64,000 nucleotides of DNA from Dreissena polymorpha (GCF_020536995.1 NC_068357.1:126705451-126769450); one strand, 5' to 3'; positions 34,878-45,263 are shown, numbered from the stretch's first letter. Program-made: numbers and translations. Notes: generated from the letters alone by a model not told the origin.

Positions 34878-36122
34878 GATTTTAAATGGCGAGTTGTGCA
34901 TGTTAACAGAAGAGGTTCAACCATTCGTTTAGAAATAACAAAGTCATAAATGCACTGTCACTATCGGGAACTTTTCGTTTTCGTTTTTTTATTATTATGA
35001 AGTGTTTTTTTTTAACGTAATTGTTTATGCGGAAATACAATATGTTCCGGTCAAAGACTTGCTTAACAATCACCGGAAAATGGGCGAGTATTTATTTGAT
35101 GACACATTCGTATTCGGTTTGAGTCAAGGATAAAGTATCACAATTTCTATTATTTCTCACTTAAATGGTTAGTGCTTTTGTATGCTTCTATAATATTCAT
35201 GACTTTAAGACGCCTTGAGACCTTTTAAATAAACCGGTAATTATATTTCTTCTGCTATAGTTTCTACAAGAACGCTACACATCACCATTTTATATGACAC
35301 TAAATTTGCAATTGTAATAAACAATTCGCAATTAATTAGCAAAAATATAAAATTATTTTCTTTAAACCAATTGACGTTTCTTGTATGCGGTCCATGTTAA
35401 CACAGGCGCATATATATGTTGCTATTATTTGCTTTTCGTTATTCGAATTTTTAAAACTTTATACATCGACTTAAGAAATCCATCAACAAAAGTATGCTAG
35501 TAATGTATTGGTCAATTATAAGTTAACGTCGAAACGTAACCATATTCAACCAATTAGAATACAGATGAGTTTTCGTGCATATTATGTATTATAACTTCAT
35601 AAATGCGTATGAATCGCACGAATTTGCAAAACAATTGATTTCAATGATTTAAGTTACAATGCGCATTTTCTATTATCTCGAATGCATGTGGTTTATTGAC
35701 TTAATAATTGCCTTTCATAAGTTAGACAATGTGGTAATATATTTTTGTCGTGTGATGTTTGTAAAGACTTGATCATGATGCGTGTAAGTCCTCGAATCTA
35801 TTACAAAAGAAAATGTGAGTAATATTGACCTATGAATAAATTTAATCTCCTCGTTTGCTATTACCTTCCCTGTTTTGCATGTAAATCACTTAACATTTAC
35901 TACAACAGTACCATGAATATACAATAAACACGCACAAAAGCGAAACTAATGACTAATATTGTCTGCGTCTGATTGTTTTAGTCTGTTACAAACGTGTATA
36001 AACAATTTCATGCACGTTTTCTTTTTGATTTCGTGTTTTTCATCCTTTTGTATTTGATTAAAGAACTTATAGATCACAGTAATTACAAAGCGGTTAAATA
36101 TTCGATTCAAAGTAGTTTTTAC
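34878..36122. other. Upstream region of the Ig receptor gene
   Basis: It should hold the 5' UTR and promoter. I see no convincing TATA box within 150 bp upstream of the ATG. Otherwise AT-rich and without supported features. Confidence 0.35.
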
Positions 36123-36271
36123 AATCAATACGAGATGTAAAGTTTGACTAACGTAATGGCCCACCATTGTGTAGTTTTGTTGATTGCCGCAAGCGTGTAC
36201 GTGTTCCCATTTGGGCGAAATATGGGCAATTTGAACAATTAAACAAACCGTCGTATATTCAAGGGTAACTT
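36123..36271 (-). CDS. Possible exon: C-terminal half of an Ig-like domain
   Basis: The minus strand reads EVTLEYTTVCLIVQIA, KWEHVHACGNQQNY and VSQTLHLVLI after an acceptor TTTACAG, and is followed by GTAAAA. The pattern (hydrophobic strands, a Cys in a Y/H-x-C-like F strand, an S..L.L.L G strand) resembles the second half of an Ig domain. It lies 1.2 kb upstream of the Ig receptor start, on the same strand. It starts in phase 1 and ends in phase 0, which does not fit the phase 1-1 exons of that gene, so it would be a separate or decayed gene. Weak evidence. Confidence 0.3.
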
Positions 36272-37017
36272 CTGTAAATGGAGTCATGACAAATAATGAA
36301 CACTTAACGACTTACATGACCTGAATAAACGAAATAACTTTCACATTTACAGATTATGTCGATAAAACAATATGTTTATCTGTCGATTAACCTATTGAAA
36401 ATTAATTCATTCATTTTGAAATTTTTATATGAAAACCTTCATTCCAGCTTAAAACTATCTCCGAAGTACAAAAAAAATTCACCATTGTGTCATTCAATCA
36501 GTGTCAGTCAGTTCGCAGAAACTGTTTTAGTATTGTCAGACAAATATCTAATACTAGTATGTGTTATAGTTAATAACTTAATACCGCACATAAAATAAAC
36601 AAAAGTAACTAATAACAAGAAGCAACTACACTTTCATACAAAAGGTCATCATTACTTTGAACAGTGCATATACAGAAGCCATACTGTAATTTAAGTTGCA
36701 CATGTACAGGAAATATTCTCAAGAAACAATATCAGTATTTGAAATACGTGAGTTGAATTTAAAATAAACAAACGAAGTTTGATTAAACGGAATAATCTAA
36801 GATTGCATATGAAAGTGCAATGATAATTGCCAATGTGGCCTTTGGACCCAAAGGAGGAAACACTATATCGTGTCAAAACCCTTAAGAAAACTACTAGTAT
36901 TCTGTTATTTAAAGCGTTTTGTCCTCTAACGATTTCGTAAACAAATGATTGGACGTTATAATTTCAGGACATAGCATTAATGAGGAAATAGGTTTAGAGA
37001 GCAATATATAGAGGATA
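36272..37017. other. Non-coding stretch, nothing recognised
   Basis: AT-rich sequence without supported features. Confidence 0.35.
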
Positions 37018-37096
37018 TTTGTTCATGTCAGTGTAAGATCGTTTGATATTTCACGAGTTAAATTACAAACGATCTTAAACTGACATGAACAAATTT
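37018..37096. repeat. Short fold-back element
   Basis: TTTGTTCATGTCAGTGTAAG and ATCGTTTG pair, across a 20-nt loop, with CAAACGATCTTAAACTGACA and TGAACAAA. Stem of about 28 bp with one or two mismatches. Confidence 0.75.
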
Positions 37097-37319
37097 TCTG
37101 TTTCTTTTATGCCCCTTTTTCAAGAAAATAATAAACAGATGTTTCCCTTTCGCTGACAAGTAACTCTTTCTCCCGTGGCGTGCCTCAATACATCTCAATA
37201 CACAAAATGACGTCATTATACCAGCGAAATTCAACTCGTTTACATTGTAAATAAACGGTGAAAAAAGCAAAAACAAATGTTGGATTCGATGGAATATAGT
37301 TTTTAATTTAATCGTGATC

Positions 37320-37322
<3 letters not shown>

Positions 37323-37374
<52 letters not shown>
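37323..37374. repeat. (AT)n microsatellite
   Basis: About 25 AT units immediately before fold-back element A copy 2. It makes a meaningless Ile-Tyr open frame on the minus strand. Confidence 0.92.
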
Positions 37375-37377
<3 letters not shown>

Positions 37378-37778
37378 CTGGCACGAGTTGTCATATCATA
37401 CCGTATTTTATTAAACGAGTTCAGGAATTTTGTTAGTAAGAGAGCCTTTGGCGAGCTTACTAACGAATTTCCTGGACGAGTTTAATAAAATATGGTATGA
37501 TATGACAACGAGTGTCAGATCTTTTTTTATCGCATGCTTTTAAATGAGCAAATTAAATAAATGTTACGCAAACATACAGTAATTATAAATCCCGAACGTT
37601 CTTTACATTTCGTGACGTCATTTGACGTTGCGAAGTCATTTCAGCAAAATAACAAAATGCGATTGGTCAATAAACGTAAACTAAGCCAATGAAAACGCTT
37701 AAAATGTTGTATTACACATGTGTAATATAAAAAATATGTAATGGTTATATTACATGGGAAGCAGGGTATGGCATGTGA

Positions 37779-37783
<5 letters not shown>
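37375..37783 (+). mobile_element. Fold-back element A, copy 2
   Basis: The hairpin arms are GGCACGAGTTGTCATATCAT, extended through TTTATTAAACGAGTTCAGGA, and the complements. The apex is a second stem, GTTAGTAAG/CTTACTAAC, around AGAGCCTTTGGCGAG. A tail matching 17229-17501 follows, with ends TTTTTATCGCATGC and GGCATGTGATAAAT. Non-coding. Confidence 0.85.
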
Positions 37784-37829
<46 letters not shown>

Positions 37830-37832
37830 ATA
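37780..37832. repeat. (AAAT)n microsatellite seeded at an element end
   Basis: About 13 AAAT units run directly on from the GATAAATA terminus of fold-back element A. Confidence 0.9.
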
Positions 37833-38435
37833 TATATATATTACACTGCTGTTATTTCACTGCATAATGTCATATTTTATCATTAGGTATAAAAGAAATA
37901 GCATTCACTCTCATTTTGATTGTCTTTTACCGGGCCAAGTTGCAAATAGGTTGGCTCGAAGCAATTTTTTTTATAAGTCTACCGGTTTTCCATAAACAAA
38001 CGGATAATAAACACTGAGCTGCATCATTTAAAGGGATCTTTTTACGGTTTGGTGAATTGACAAAATTGAAAAAAGTTGTTTTAGATTCGCAAATTTTCGT
38101 TTTAGTTATGATATTTGTGAGGAAACCGTATTACTGAACATTTACCATAGTCCAATATAGCCATTATATGTATCTTTTGAAGATTTGAAAACCTAAAAAT
38201 TATAAAGCGTTGCAACGCGAAACGATTGAATAATTTGGAGAGTTCTGTTGTTGTCGTATAAATTTACGAAACTACGAAGATTGCTTACAGTATATAAGGT
38301 ATAAATACTTAATCTGTGTATACCTCTGTATAAAATACTTAATCTGTGTATACCACAGGTCGGACCTCAAAGACCTCGTGAAGAGGACGGTAGGACCTGT
38401 AAATAAACTCTGATATACACGCAACTGTGTATACC

Positions 38436-38526
38436 TGGCGGAAAAGCCGATAGGGCTAATGCGTTTTTACTTCAGACTAACTCCAGGACTCCGGGGGTCA
38501 CTGGTTCGAGCCCTGGTACCGGCTAC
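38436..38526 (+). repeat. tRNA-like segment of the outer element
   Basis: A GCCGATAGGGCTAATGCG A-box-like region is followed 50 nt later by GGTCACTGGTTCGAGCCC, a good B box. The acceptor stem does not close well, so it is a tRNA-derived polymerase III promoter and not a functional tRNA gene. Confidence 0.65.
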
Positions 38527-38575
38527 ATTTTTTTCCTTTTTTTAATTTTATTCTTGTTTTTTTTTACTGGAGCTT

Positions 38576-39092
38576 TTAAAGGGATCTTTTCACGCTTTGG
38601 TAAATTGACAAAATTGAAAAAAGTTGTTTCAGATTCGCACATTTTCGTTTTAGTTATGATATTTGTGAGGAAACAGTAATGCTGAACATTTACCATGGTC
38701 TAATATAGCCATTATATGCATCTTTTGACGATTTTAAAACCTAAAAATTATAAAGCGTTGAAACGCGAAACGATTGAATAATTTGGAGAGTTCTGTTTTT
38801 GTCGTTAAATTTTGTGAAACTACGAAGATTGCTTATATAAGGTATAAAATACGTCAAGCATGTGTACTCGGCGGAATAGCTCAGTAGGCTAAAGCGTTTT
38901 TACTTCAGGACTCTGGCAGGACTCCAGGGGTCACTGGTTCGAAACTTGCTCCGGGCAATGTTCTTTTCCTTTTTTTAATTTTATTCTTGATTTTTTACTG
39001 GAGCTTTTACGATCCAATGTTTACATTTATCAATATAAAGCATTTAATGAATAAGTTAAAAAATGCCAAAATCTGTGAAAAGGCCCCTTTAA
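38576..39092 (+). mobile_element. TTAA-flanked element with internal tRNA-like promoter, inner nested copy
   Basis: TTAA (38576-38579) and TTAA (39089-39092) flank a 509-bp element that starts AGGGATCTTTTCACGC and ends GTGAAAAGGCCCCT. It is about 90% similar to the outer copy. In the inner copy itself the target region reads GGAGCTTTTACGATCC, while the outer copy is interrupted at GGAGCTTTTAA/TTAAGATCC. This fits insertion into TTAA with target duplication. Confidence 0.82.
38870..38958 (+). repeat. tRNA-like segment of the inner element
   Basis: GGCGGAATAGCTCAGTAGGC is an excellent A-box region (TAGCTCAGTAGG). GGTCACTGGTTCGAAACTTG holds the B box. The 3' acceptor strand GCTCCGGGCA pairs poorly with the 5' end. 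Best seen as a SINE-like polymerase III promoter inside the TIR element. Confidence 0.72.
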
Positions 39093-39413
39093 GATCCAAT
39101 GTTTACATTTATCAATATAAAGCATTTAATGACAAACTTCAAAATATGCCAAAATCTGTGAAAAGGCCCCTTTAATGCCATTTTCGTTTCATGATCTTAC
39201 ATTATTTTTGCCATAATATTTTTCAAAAAACCTGGTACTAAAAATTAAGATAAAAAATGGTCTTGTGTTTGTGTGGAATGTCAGCCATATAAACACCCTC
39301 AATGTGACTTGGAAACAAATTGTTGACTTTTGCGTTATCATCGCATTATTTCGAGTCAACTTGGCAATGTGTGTCCGTGTGTCGGACGTGGTAAGATGAG
39401 ACCAATACAACAG

Positions 39414-39490
39414 TATAAAAGCTGTGCAAATGTACGCTTTACTCGCTTTGAAATACGGACTGTCATATCTTCAATCAATTATAAAGGAAG
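39414..39490 (+). promoter_or_regulatory. Candidate core promoter and short exon upstream of the saposin-like exon
   Basis: TATAAAAG at 39414-39421. An ATG at 39430 opens a frame (MYALLALKYGLSYLQSIIKE) to a donor, GAAG|GTAAAC, in phase 1, which fits the next exon. The ATG is too close to the TATA box to lie downstream of a usual start site, so the combination is doubtful. Confidence 0.25.
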
Positions 39491-39867
39491 GTAAACTTTG
39501 AACTGAATACTTTTTAGTCGTCACAGGGTTTTTACTGTGACTTTATGTAAAGCTGTGGAGTTTCTCATTACTGTTTTGAAATGTTTGAAACACCTATATA
39601 AATCAAATTAACTAATTCAAACGTAAGCAGCACCAATTTGAACTGAATATTGATAATATTATAATTATAACATACATTTCTTCGCTTATTTAGGATTATA
39701 TACTTGGTAACGGAGATGCTTTATCATTTGCAATACAATTAAAAGCAATATTTTTATTTTGGAACATTAGAATGAATAACTATAAGTTTTTCATACTTAA
39801 TAAAGCATTACCATGTTGAAATATAAAGGCATTCTTTTACATCTGTAATTTTAACATGCGATCCTAG

Positions 39868-40063
39868 CGGTCACCGAGTCCACCGTGCTGTTGGTGCAAC
39901 TCTTAATGTCCCTTCGAATCCCCACCACAAAGACCCAACATAAGCTTCTACTGCACTCAGTGATTCGTCCCGTCCCCGAGGCGTCACGAGTGGGCCTGAA
40001 CAAATGCAAGATGTGTATTGACTTCGCCGATCAGGCTTTGAACCAACTGCTGAAAAAATCTTC
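39868..40063 (+). CDS. Saposin-B-like domain exon (partial gene)
   Basis: Between an acceptor (GATCCTAG) and a strong donor (TC|GTAAGTAACC) the frame is open for 65 codons. It ends in LNKCKMCIDFADQALNQLLK. The C-x2-C followed by an amphipathic helix with LNQLL is how saposin-B domains begin; these small lipid-interacting domains need six cysteines, of which only two are in this exon. The remaining helices must lie in a later exon that I did not find, possibly beyond or destroyed by the 21-bp array and Tigger insertion that start 600 bp downstream. Upstream residues (VTESTVLLVQLLMSL) are hydrophobic but do not make a clear signal peptide. Alternative: a chance frame, though donor, acceptor and motif together argue against that. 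Confidence 0.5.
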
Positions 40064-40069
40064 GTAAGT

Positions 40070-40595
40070 AACCCTTTACTATTCTACTATTTGATTTAAT
40101 GTTTTAATTTATATTGGTCCGCATTCGCCAACGCAGTCTTATATTATCAAATAACACATAATCAAAGGATGTATATGAAAAACGTCAATATTTGAATATT
40201 TTAATTGTACATAGTGACTATTCATAGATCAATCATGATAAGTCATAAATAGTTAGCATCAATTGAAATAACACATGAAAGCAGAACACCGTTAGGAATG
40301 TGATCTAAAAGATAAACGCAATACAAAGTGCGTGCTTGGGTGCAGTCAGTCTTTCCGAAATACCGTCGGTCCTCGGATTTTTACGATAATAATTTGGAAA
40401 ATCCGGAAATGATTCTTATATCGCAGGACCTCGTTTCGTTAATAAAATTATGGAATTCCATAAGCTATTTTCAAAAACGTTTCAATGCTAAAGTAGACTT
40501 AACCGAATTATTAATGATTACTCCGATAATGTAAAATGCCCTTTAATTGGTTGCATTTTCTGATATAAAAAGTATCCGAAGATTTTTTGCAGCGT
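40070..40595. other. Putative intron after the saposin-like exon
   Basis: A 68-codon frame at 40328-40534 has no cysteines and no motif. No matching saposin exon found. Confidence 0.35.
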
Positions 40596-40599
40596 CGCC

Positions 40600-41022
40600 A
40601 AAGCGAAATACTCTATGCCATCACTCGCTTTACCCGTATCGCATAACTTTATTCTTTAACGCAATATGCTTTTACTGTATCACATTCTGCTTTTATTGTA
40701 TCGGAATACGCTTCTACTGGTTCATAATACGCTTCTACTGTATCGCAATATGCTTCTACTTTATTGCCATACACTTTAAATGTATCACATTACGCTTCTA
40801 TTGTATCGCAATAAAAATTATATTTTAATGCATTACTCATCGTCTGTTCTGCATTAGGCTTTTACTGTATTGCATTACGCTTCTACTGTATGGCATATGG
40901 CTTCATCTGTATCGCATTACTCTTTTACTGTATCTCAATACGCTAATACTTCATCACATTACGCTTTTACTGTATCACAATGCGCTTTTGCTGTATCGCA
41001 ATACGCGTGTACTGTATGGCAA
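40600..41022. repeat. 21-bp minisatellite, left part (split by Tigger)
   Basis: Diverged units of CTGTATCGCATTACGCTTCT type repeat every 21 bp, about 20 copies. The same array continues at 45264 on the other side of the Tigger element. Its phenylalanine/tyrosine-rich open frame is not a gene. Confidence 0.85.
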
Positions 41023-41184
41023 TACATGTAGACTCTGCCAATACCGGACTCTCTGAATACCGGAACTCTCCCGATTCCGGACGGTCGGGCCAGTCCCGTA
41101 TTTTCTCCTTCTATTTCTTTGTTAAAAAATGTTGAATAAACCGAACTCTCTGAAAACCGGAAACCGGACGGGTATCTCCGTAAA

Positions 41185-41450
41185 TTTGGTCATTTTCAAC
41201 GTAAAATACATTGAGTATACCGGACGGTCTAAATTCTCAAGATGCCCGAGGCGTGAAAATAACAATACTTAGTCAGCACAGCGAGTGTGGTGTCACAAAT
41301 TTTGCTCGCGCAATTATCGATAATCGGATTAAACATACCATAAAGGTGTCAAGTCGTTACCGCGCTATGGGAGTCCGATTAAGTAATGTAAAACAAACTG
41401 TGAATGTCTATAATAGACGTGCGGTACACCAAAAAGTGATTGACTAAGTG
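41185..41450 (+). other. Unrecognised frame in the left part of the Tigger element
   Basis: A 78-codon frame (41211-41447) contains HSECGVTNFARAIIDNR. I do not recognise it. It lies inside the transposon just after a CCGGACGG end motif and may be transposon non-coding DNA. Confidence 0.25.
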
Positions 41451-42299
41451 TTTTATTAATTATTTATTATCGCATATGATAAACAATTTAATTAAACAAT
41501 TAATGCATGCCGTTGCGACGATCACTTTCTGAACAGAACAGAACAGAACAGAACTTTTATTTTCACCCAAGTATATAACATATACAATAAGGGCAATATA
41601 ACAAAGTACAATTTTTATAACAATATTTTGACTTCCGATAATTTAGCAACAACAGCACATATTATCCAGCGAGGGTGGGGGTATTCAGAATGAGCATATA
41701 TAAATATATTGACTACGAGAATGTGGGAAAAGTTAATCAATTACAAAAAACACCAGATTATCATACATAGTGAGCAATGCATGAGAATGAAATAACGGTT
41801 CGTAATTGTGTAGCCTAATTTGTCGAGGATTCTAATATTATTAGTGATCTTTAACCTTAATTATGCGGGGTTGTCTTGTTCACACGTCACTTAACTTTGC
41901 ACGCGCTGTTACCGATAGCAGTTTTCAGGAAAGAAAAATGTTTATTTAAAAAGTGCAGGTTAAAACAGTGCGTTTAAGGCGATAATGCAACTTGCAGTTG
42001 GTAGCTTTAATTTCTGTATTCGGAATAGTTGCAGACATGCTTTTTCGTGATTTATTCGCTCGACTGCACCCGCACAATGAAATTTGCCAATGGGCGAATG
42101 GATAATGTCGGAGCAACCCGAGGCCATGAATGATAGCTGTACTTCTCAAGGACAGAATAGATAAGGTACTACCGTTAGGATTAAGCAAATTGTGTGTACT
42201 GCATTCAAAAGGAATGAGCAAGGCCTAAGCGGTATCAAGAGGTGATTTTTTGTCAACTTACTATTATAATGGCTTATTTAAAACAAAACGATAATTCGT

Positions 42300-43457
42300 G
42301 AATCGAGACGGTACAAAAATATGAAAATCACTAGCAAAAGGAATTGTTATAAGTTATAAACTGATATTATTATTATTGCAATATATTCTTTTTTTCTTTT
42401 TTTTTTTTTTTTTAGCTGGTTTTCCGAGAAAGTATTTGTTTAAGAAGCCAGGGTCATGAAAAGCAAATAAATATATGTACAGATTTTTAACATATCAGAA
42501 TGATGCAAAAGTAGACGTAGTCATGATATATAAATTATCAGTTAGCGAGTGAAATAAAGGATATAACAAATTTATGTACATTTCTCACATTGATACACAT
42601 TTTAAGTATTATCAAGTAATTAAATAAGCATAAACGTTCCTCATGCTTAACAATTAATGTTTTTAACGGTAAAGTGTAGATGTACATAGGACTGAAAATG
42701 TGTCATGTAAATTGAATTTATGGAATTTATTTAATTTCAAGTAGGTAACTACAGTCAACTTTCTATTATACTGGTGGTATAAGTCGGCTATTAAAAACAA
42801 AACACAAATTTGTAGATAGAAATGGTACAGAATTATAAAAATCACTAGCAAAAGGAAATTGTAATAAGTTATAAACTGGTTATTATTATTGCAATTTATT
42901 CTATAAATTTTTGGCCGGTTTTTCGAGGAAGTATTTGTTTAAAAAGCCATGGTCATGAAAGCAAATAAATATTTGTACAGATTTTTAACATATCAAAATG
43001 ATGCAAAAGTACACATAGTCATGATATATAACATTATTAGAGAAACACAACCAAATTAATATAATACAATCATCAATTAGCGATTGAAATTAAGAATATA
43101 GCAAATTTATGTACATTTCTCACACTGGTACACATATTAAGTATTAACAAGTAATTAAATATAACTTATAAGCATAAATGTTCCTCATGATATATAACAT
43201 TATTAGAGAAACCCAACCGAATTAATATAATACAATCATCAACTAGCGAATGAAATTAAGAATATAGCAAATTTATGTACATTTCTCACACTGATTCACA
43301 TATTAAGTATTAACAAGTAATTAAATATAACTTATAAGCATAAATGTTCCTCATGCTTAACAATTAATGTTTATAACGGTAAAGCATACATGTACATAAG
43401 ACTGAGAATGTGGCATGTAAATTGAATTTATTCAATTTCAAGTAGGTAACCACAGAT
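42300..43457. repeat. Tandem duplication in the LINE 3' UTR
   Basis: A block with GAGACGGTACAAAAATATGA, GTATTTGTTTAAGAAGCCAG and TTCCTCATGCTTAACAATTA occurs at 42300-42755 and again at 42815-43457. In the second copy, an internal segment from TCATGATATATAACATTATT to GCATAAATGTTCCTCATG is itself doubled. Confidence 0.8.
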
Positions 43458-43753
43458 TATACAGTAGTAAACGGATGTAAGAAAAAAAGTAGACTCTTTG
43501 AAGAAGCAGTAATGTAGTTATTATCATTAAAGGGAGACTATTTAGACAAAAATGTGCCCTAATTAATAATAAAAAGGATGGCTATACAGGTTTTGAAATG
43601 AAATTCATTTCCAAGTACATAATAACGCATTAGATCGAGACTTAACAAAAAACTAACAGTCAATTAGTGCACTGTAGTAGAACATATACTATAATTTGGT
43701 GGTCTGGTGGCATTTCTATTTATAAACAAATGTGTACTTGTATTGAATCTTTG

Positions 43754-44293
43754 TTAGCGTTTAAATTTACTGAATATAAAGCGTATAAATTTGCTTGTAT
43801 TTTTAAGTAAAGGTAAGGATTCTGATGATAAGAATGAGCTAAGAGAAGCATTATGTGTGTCATTACCTAGGAATTGTTCTCTTTCAGTATCAAAGAAATC
43901 GCAGTTAAGGAGGTAGTGGTGTTCGGTGCCAACCTGACCCGAATTACATAGCCTGCAGACTCTATCTTCAAATGGGGTTCCGTCGTATCGGCCTGTCTCG
44001 ACTGGAAACCAGTGGTTAGCAGTCCTGAATTGGAATAGGTAAATGTATTCTTTTTTGGTGAGTTTAATAAGGTAGTTTTCAAGGGATGGTGATTGTTTGA
44101 AGCTGGTATATATTTGTCCTTTGTGTGTTTGCTGTAATTGGTGGTGCCATTGGGTTTTGAACTGAGTTAGTAACTGTGATTTAACTAAGCGGTGGATATT
44201 AATTTGGTTTATTTGAAACTGATTATCCCATATGCTACTTTGGTTAACTGATCTTGTGATCTTCTCGGGTATTTTAAAAGATCTTATAGCCAT
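43754..44293 (-). pseudogene. C-terminal end of a LINE polymerase ORF
   Basis: A 179-codon open frame ends in a cysteine/histidine knuckle: CRLCNSGQVGTEHHYLLNC, preceded by FRTANHWFPVETGRYDG and followed by FFDTEREQF. This C-terminal C-x2-C...H...C block is common downstream of the reverse transcriptase domain in animal LINEs and is thought to bind nucleic acid. The reverse transcriptase and endonuclease domains are absent. The frame starts with its own ATG only by chance. Confidence 0.75.
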
Positions 44294-44416
44294 GTTTTAA
44301 CGCTGAAATGGTTGTTTGTTTGTTTGTCAGATAAACTGTTAGAAATATGACTGTTAAATATCCATCAATCTGTATGCAAATTAATTCATTGCCGTTTACT
44401 AATTTCAAACGCATCT

Positions 44417-44780
44417 AAATTGTCGCAGACTCCAGCTAAACGCAGACGCGTAGAGCTTACGTTAGAGGATAAGATAAAGCTCATCACGGAATCAACTGCT
44501 CAACCAAAACCATCTCTGAAGGCACTCGGCGAGCGCTTCAAGATCGGGAAGTCAACGGGTCGGCGACATCTTGAAGAAAAAGAGCGTCTACCAGGAGCAG
44601 TGGGAGAAAAATGCATCTGGCTCCAAGTTCCGTTTCGACAACGAATGCAAGTTTGACCGACTCAACGAGCTGACGTGGGAGTGGTTTAGATGGAAACGGG
44701 CCCAGAACTTCCCTTTTCTGGACCTGCGATCCAGTGTGCTTTCAAGAAGAGAGTGATCTTGGACTTTTTCGTGAAATCGT
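44417..44780 (+). pseudogene. Tigger/pogo transposase N-terminal DNA-binding region, broken
   Basis: Reads PAKRRRVELTLEDKIKLITE and SLKALGERFKIGKST, a psq/CENP-B-type helix-turn-helix. After a +1 frameshift near 44559 it continues KKKSVYQEQWEKNASGSKFR and LNELTWEWFRWKRAQNFP, the second (Tc5/CENP-B) helix-turn-helix. The expected start Met codon is TTG (44420). A further frameshift near 44718 moves SGPAIQCAFKKRV to the neighbouring frame. The DDE catalytic domain that should follow is not present. In intact relatives this region binds the transposon ends. Confidence 0.78.
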
Positions 44781-45180
44781 AAACTTCTAGAATTATTAGG
44801 TTTTGAGATTATGAATATCTTAAAATAATTATGACGCTGTTTTTTGCTTGTGTGTATGTTTTATGAAATGTGTTACATGTATGTATTGAATAATAAATCG
44901 TGTATCTACAACAATCTTATTTGTGTCGTCACTCGCTTATATGACAAATGCCACGTACGTACATGTATAAAGCACCACGCTCATTTTGGTATTGATCAAA
45001 ACAAGTCGGTATGGATTTTTTTTGCGTTTAATCGATTAAAAACACATTTTTAAAGAATGCAATTAACATCATCAGTACCTGCGTACAGTTATCACATGGT
45101 ACATGTAAATGTATATGGTTTGTTTTATTTTTATGTGATTATGTACACAATGCATACCATGTATATTTCGGCAATATGCA
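44781..45180. other. Tigger interior without coding content
   Basis: AT-rich DNA between the transposase remnant and the right terminal repeat; no DDE motif found. Confidence 0.4.
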
Positions 45181-45263
45181 TACTCTTGGTAAACCGGAAC
45201 TCTCTGAAAACCGGACGATCAGGCCGGTCCCGAGACCGTCCGGTTTACAGAGAGTCTACTGTA

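Larger units (their letters stand above)
38028..39175 (+). mobile_element. TTAA-flanked element with internal tRNA-like promoter, outer copy
   Basis: TTAA-AGGGATCTTTTTACGG opens the element and GTGAAAAGGCCCCT-TTAA closes it at 39171-39175. It is split by the inner copy: its body runs 38032-38575, and its tail resumes at GATCCAATGTTTACATTTAT (39093). It contains a tRNA-like segment at 38436-38526. An extra insertion (about 38312-38436, with CAGGTCGGACC and GGTAGGACCTG) is absent from the inner copy. Confidence 0.82.
41529..44300 (-). mobile_element. LINE 3' portion with GTTCT tail, inserted in Tigger
   Basis: Read on the minus strand, the end of a polymerase ORF (44293-43754) is followed by a long 3' UTR. 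It ends at AATAAAAGTTCTGTTCTG with repeated GTTCT units (41531-41554), a characteristic short-repeat LINE tail. The 3' UTR holds a tandem duplication (42300-42755, 42815-43150 and 43190-43457). It is 5'-truncated at about 44300. Confidence 0.78.
41025..45261 (+). mobile_element. Tigger/pogo-type DNA transposon, dead, with a LINE inside
   Basis: The right end is GAGAGTCTACTG followed by TA. The left end is CATGTAGACTCTG preceded by TA, so a TA target duplication is visible. The ends contain repeated CCGGAACTCTCTGAAAACCG and CCGGACGG motifs in inverted orientation, typical of Tigger-like terminal repeats. Transposase remains lie at 44417-44780. About 2.8 kb of the interior (41529-44300) is a LINE in the opposite orientation. 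It inserted into the 21-bp array. Confidence 0.82.

Noticed and set aside
37058-37384. 108-codon minus-strand frame starting with Ile-Tyr repeats
   Set aside because: It begins in the (AT)n tract and runs through unrelated AT-rich DNA.
40547-40828. 93-codon frame rich in Phe-Tyr-Cys-Ile
   Set aside because: Artefact of the 21-bp array; the same applies to the Ser-His-Tyr-rich frame at 45057-45440.
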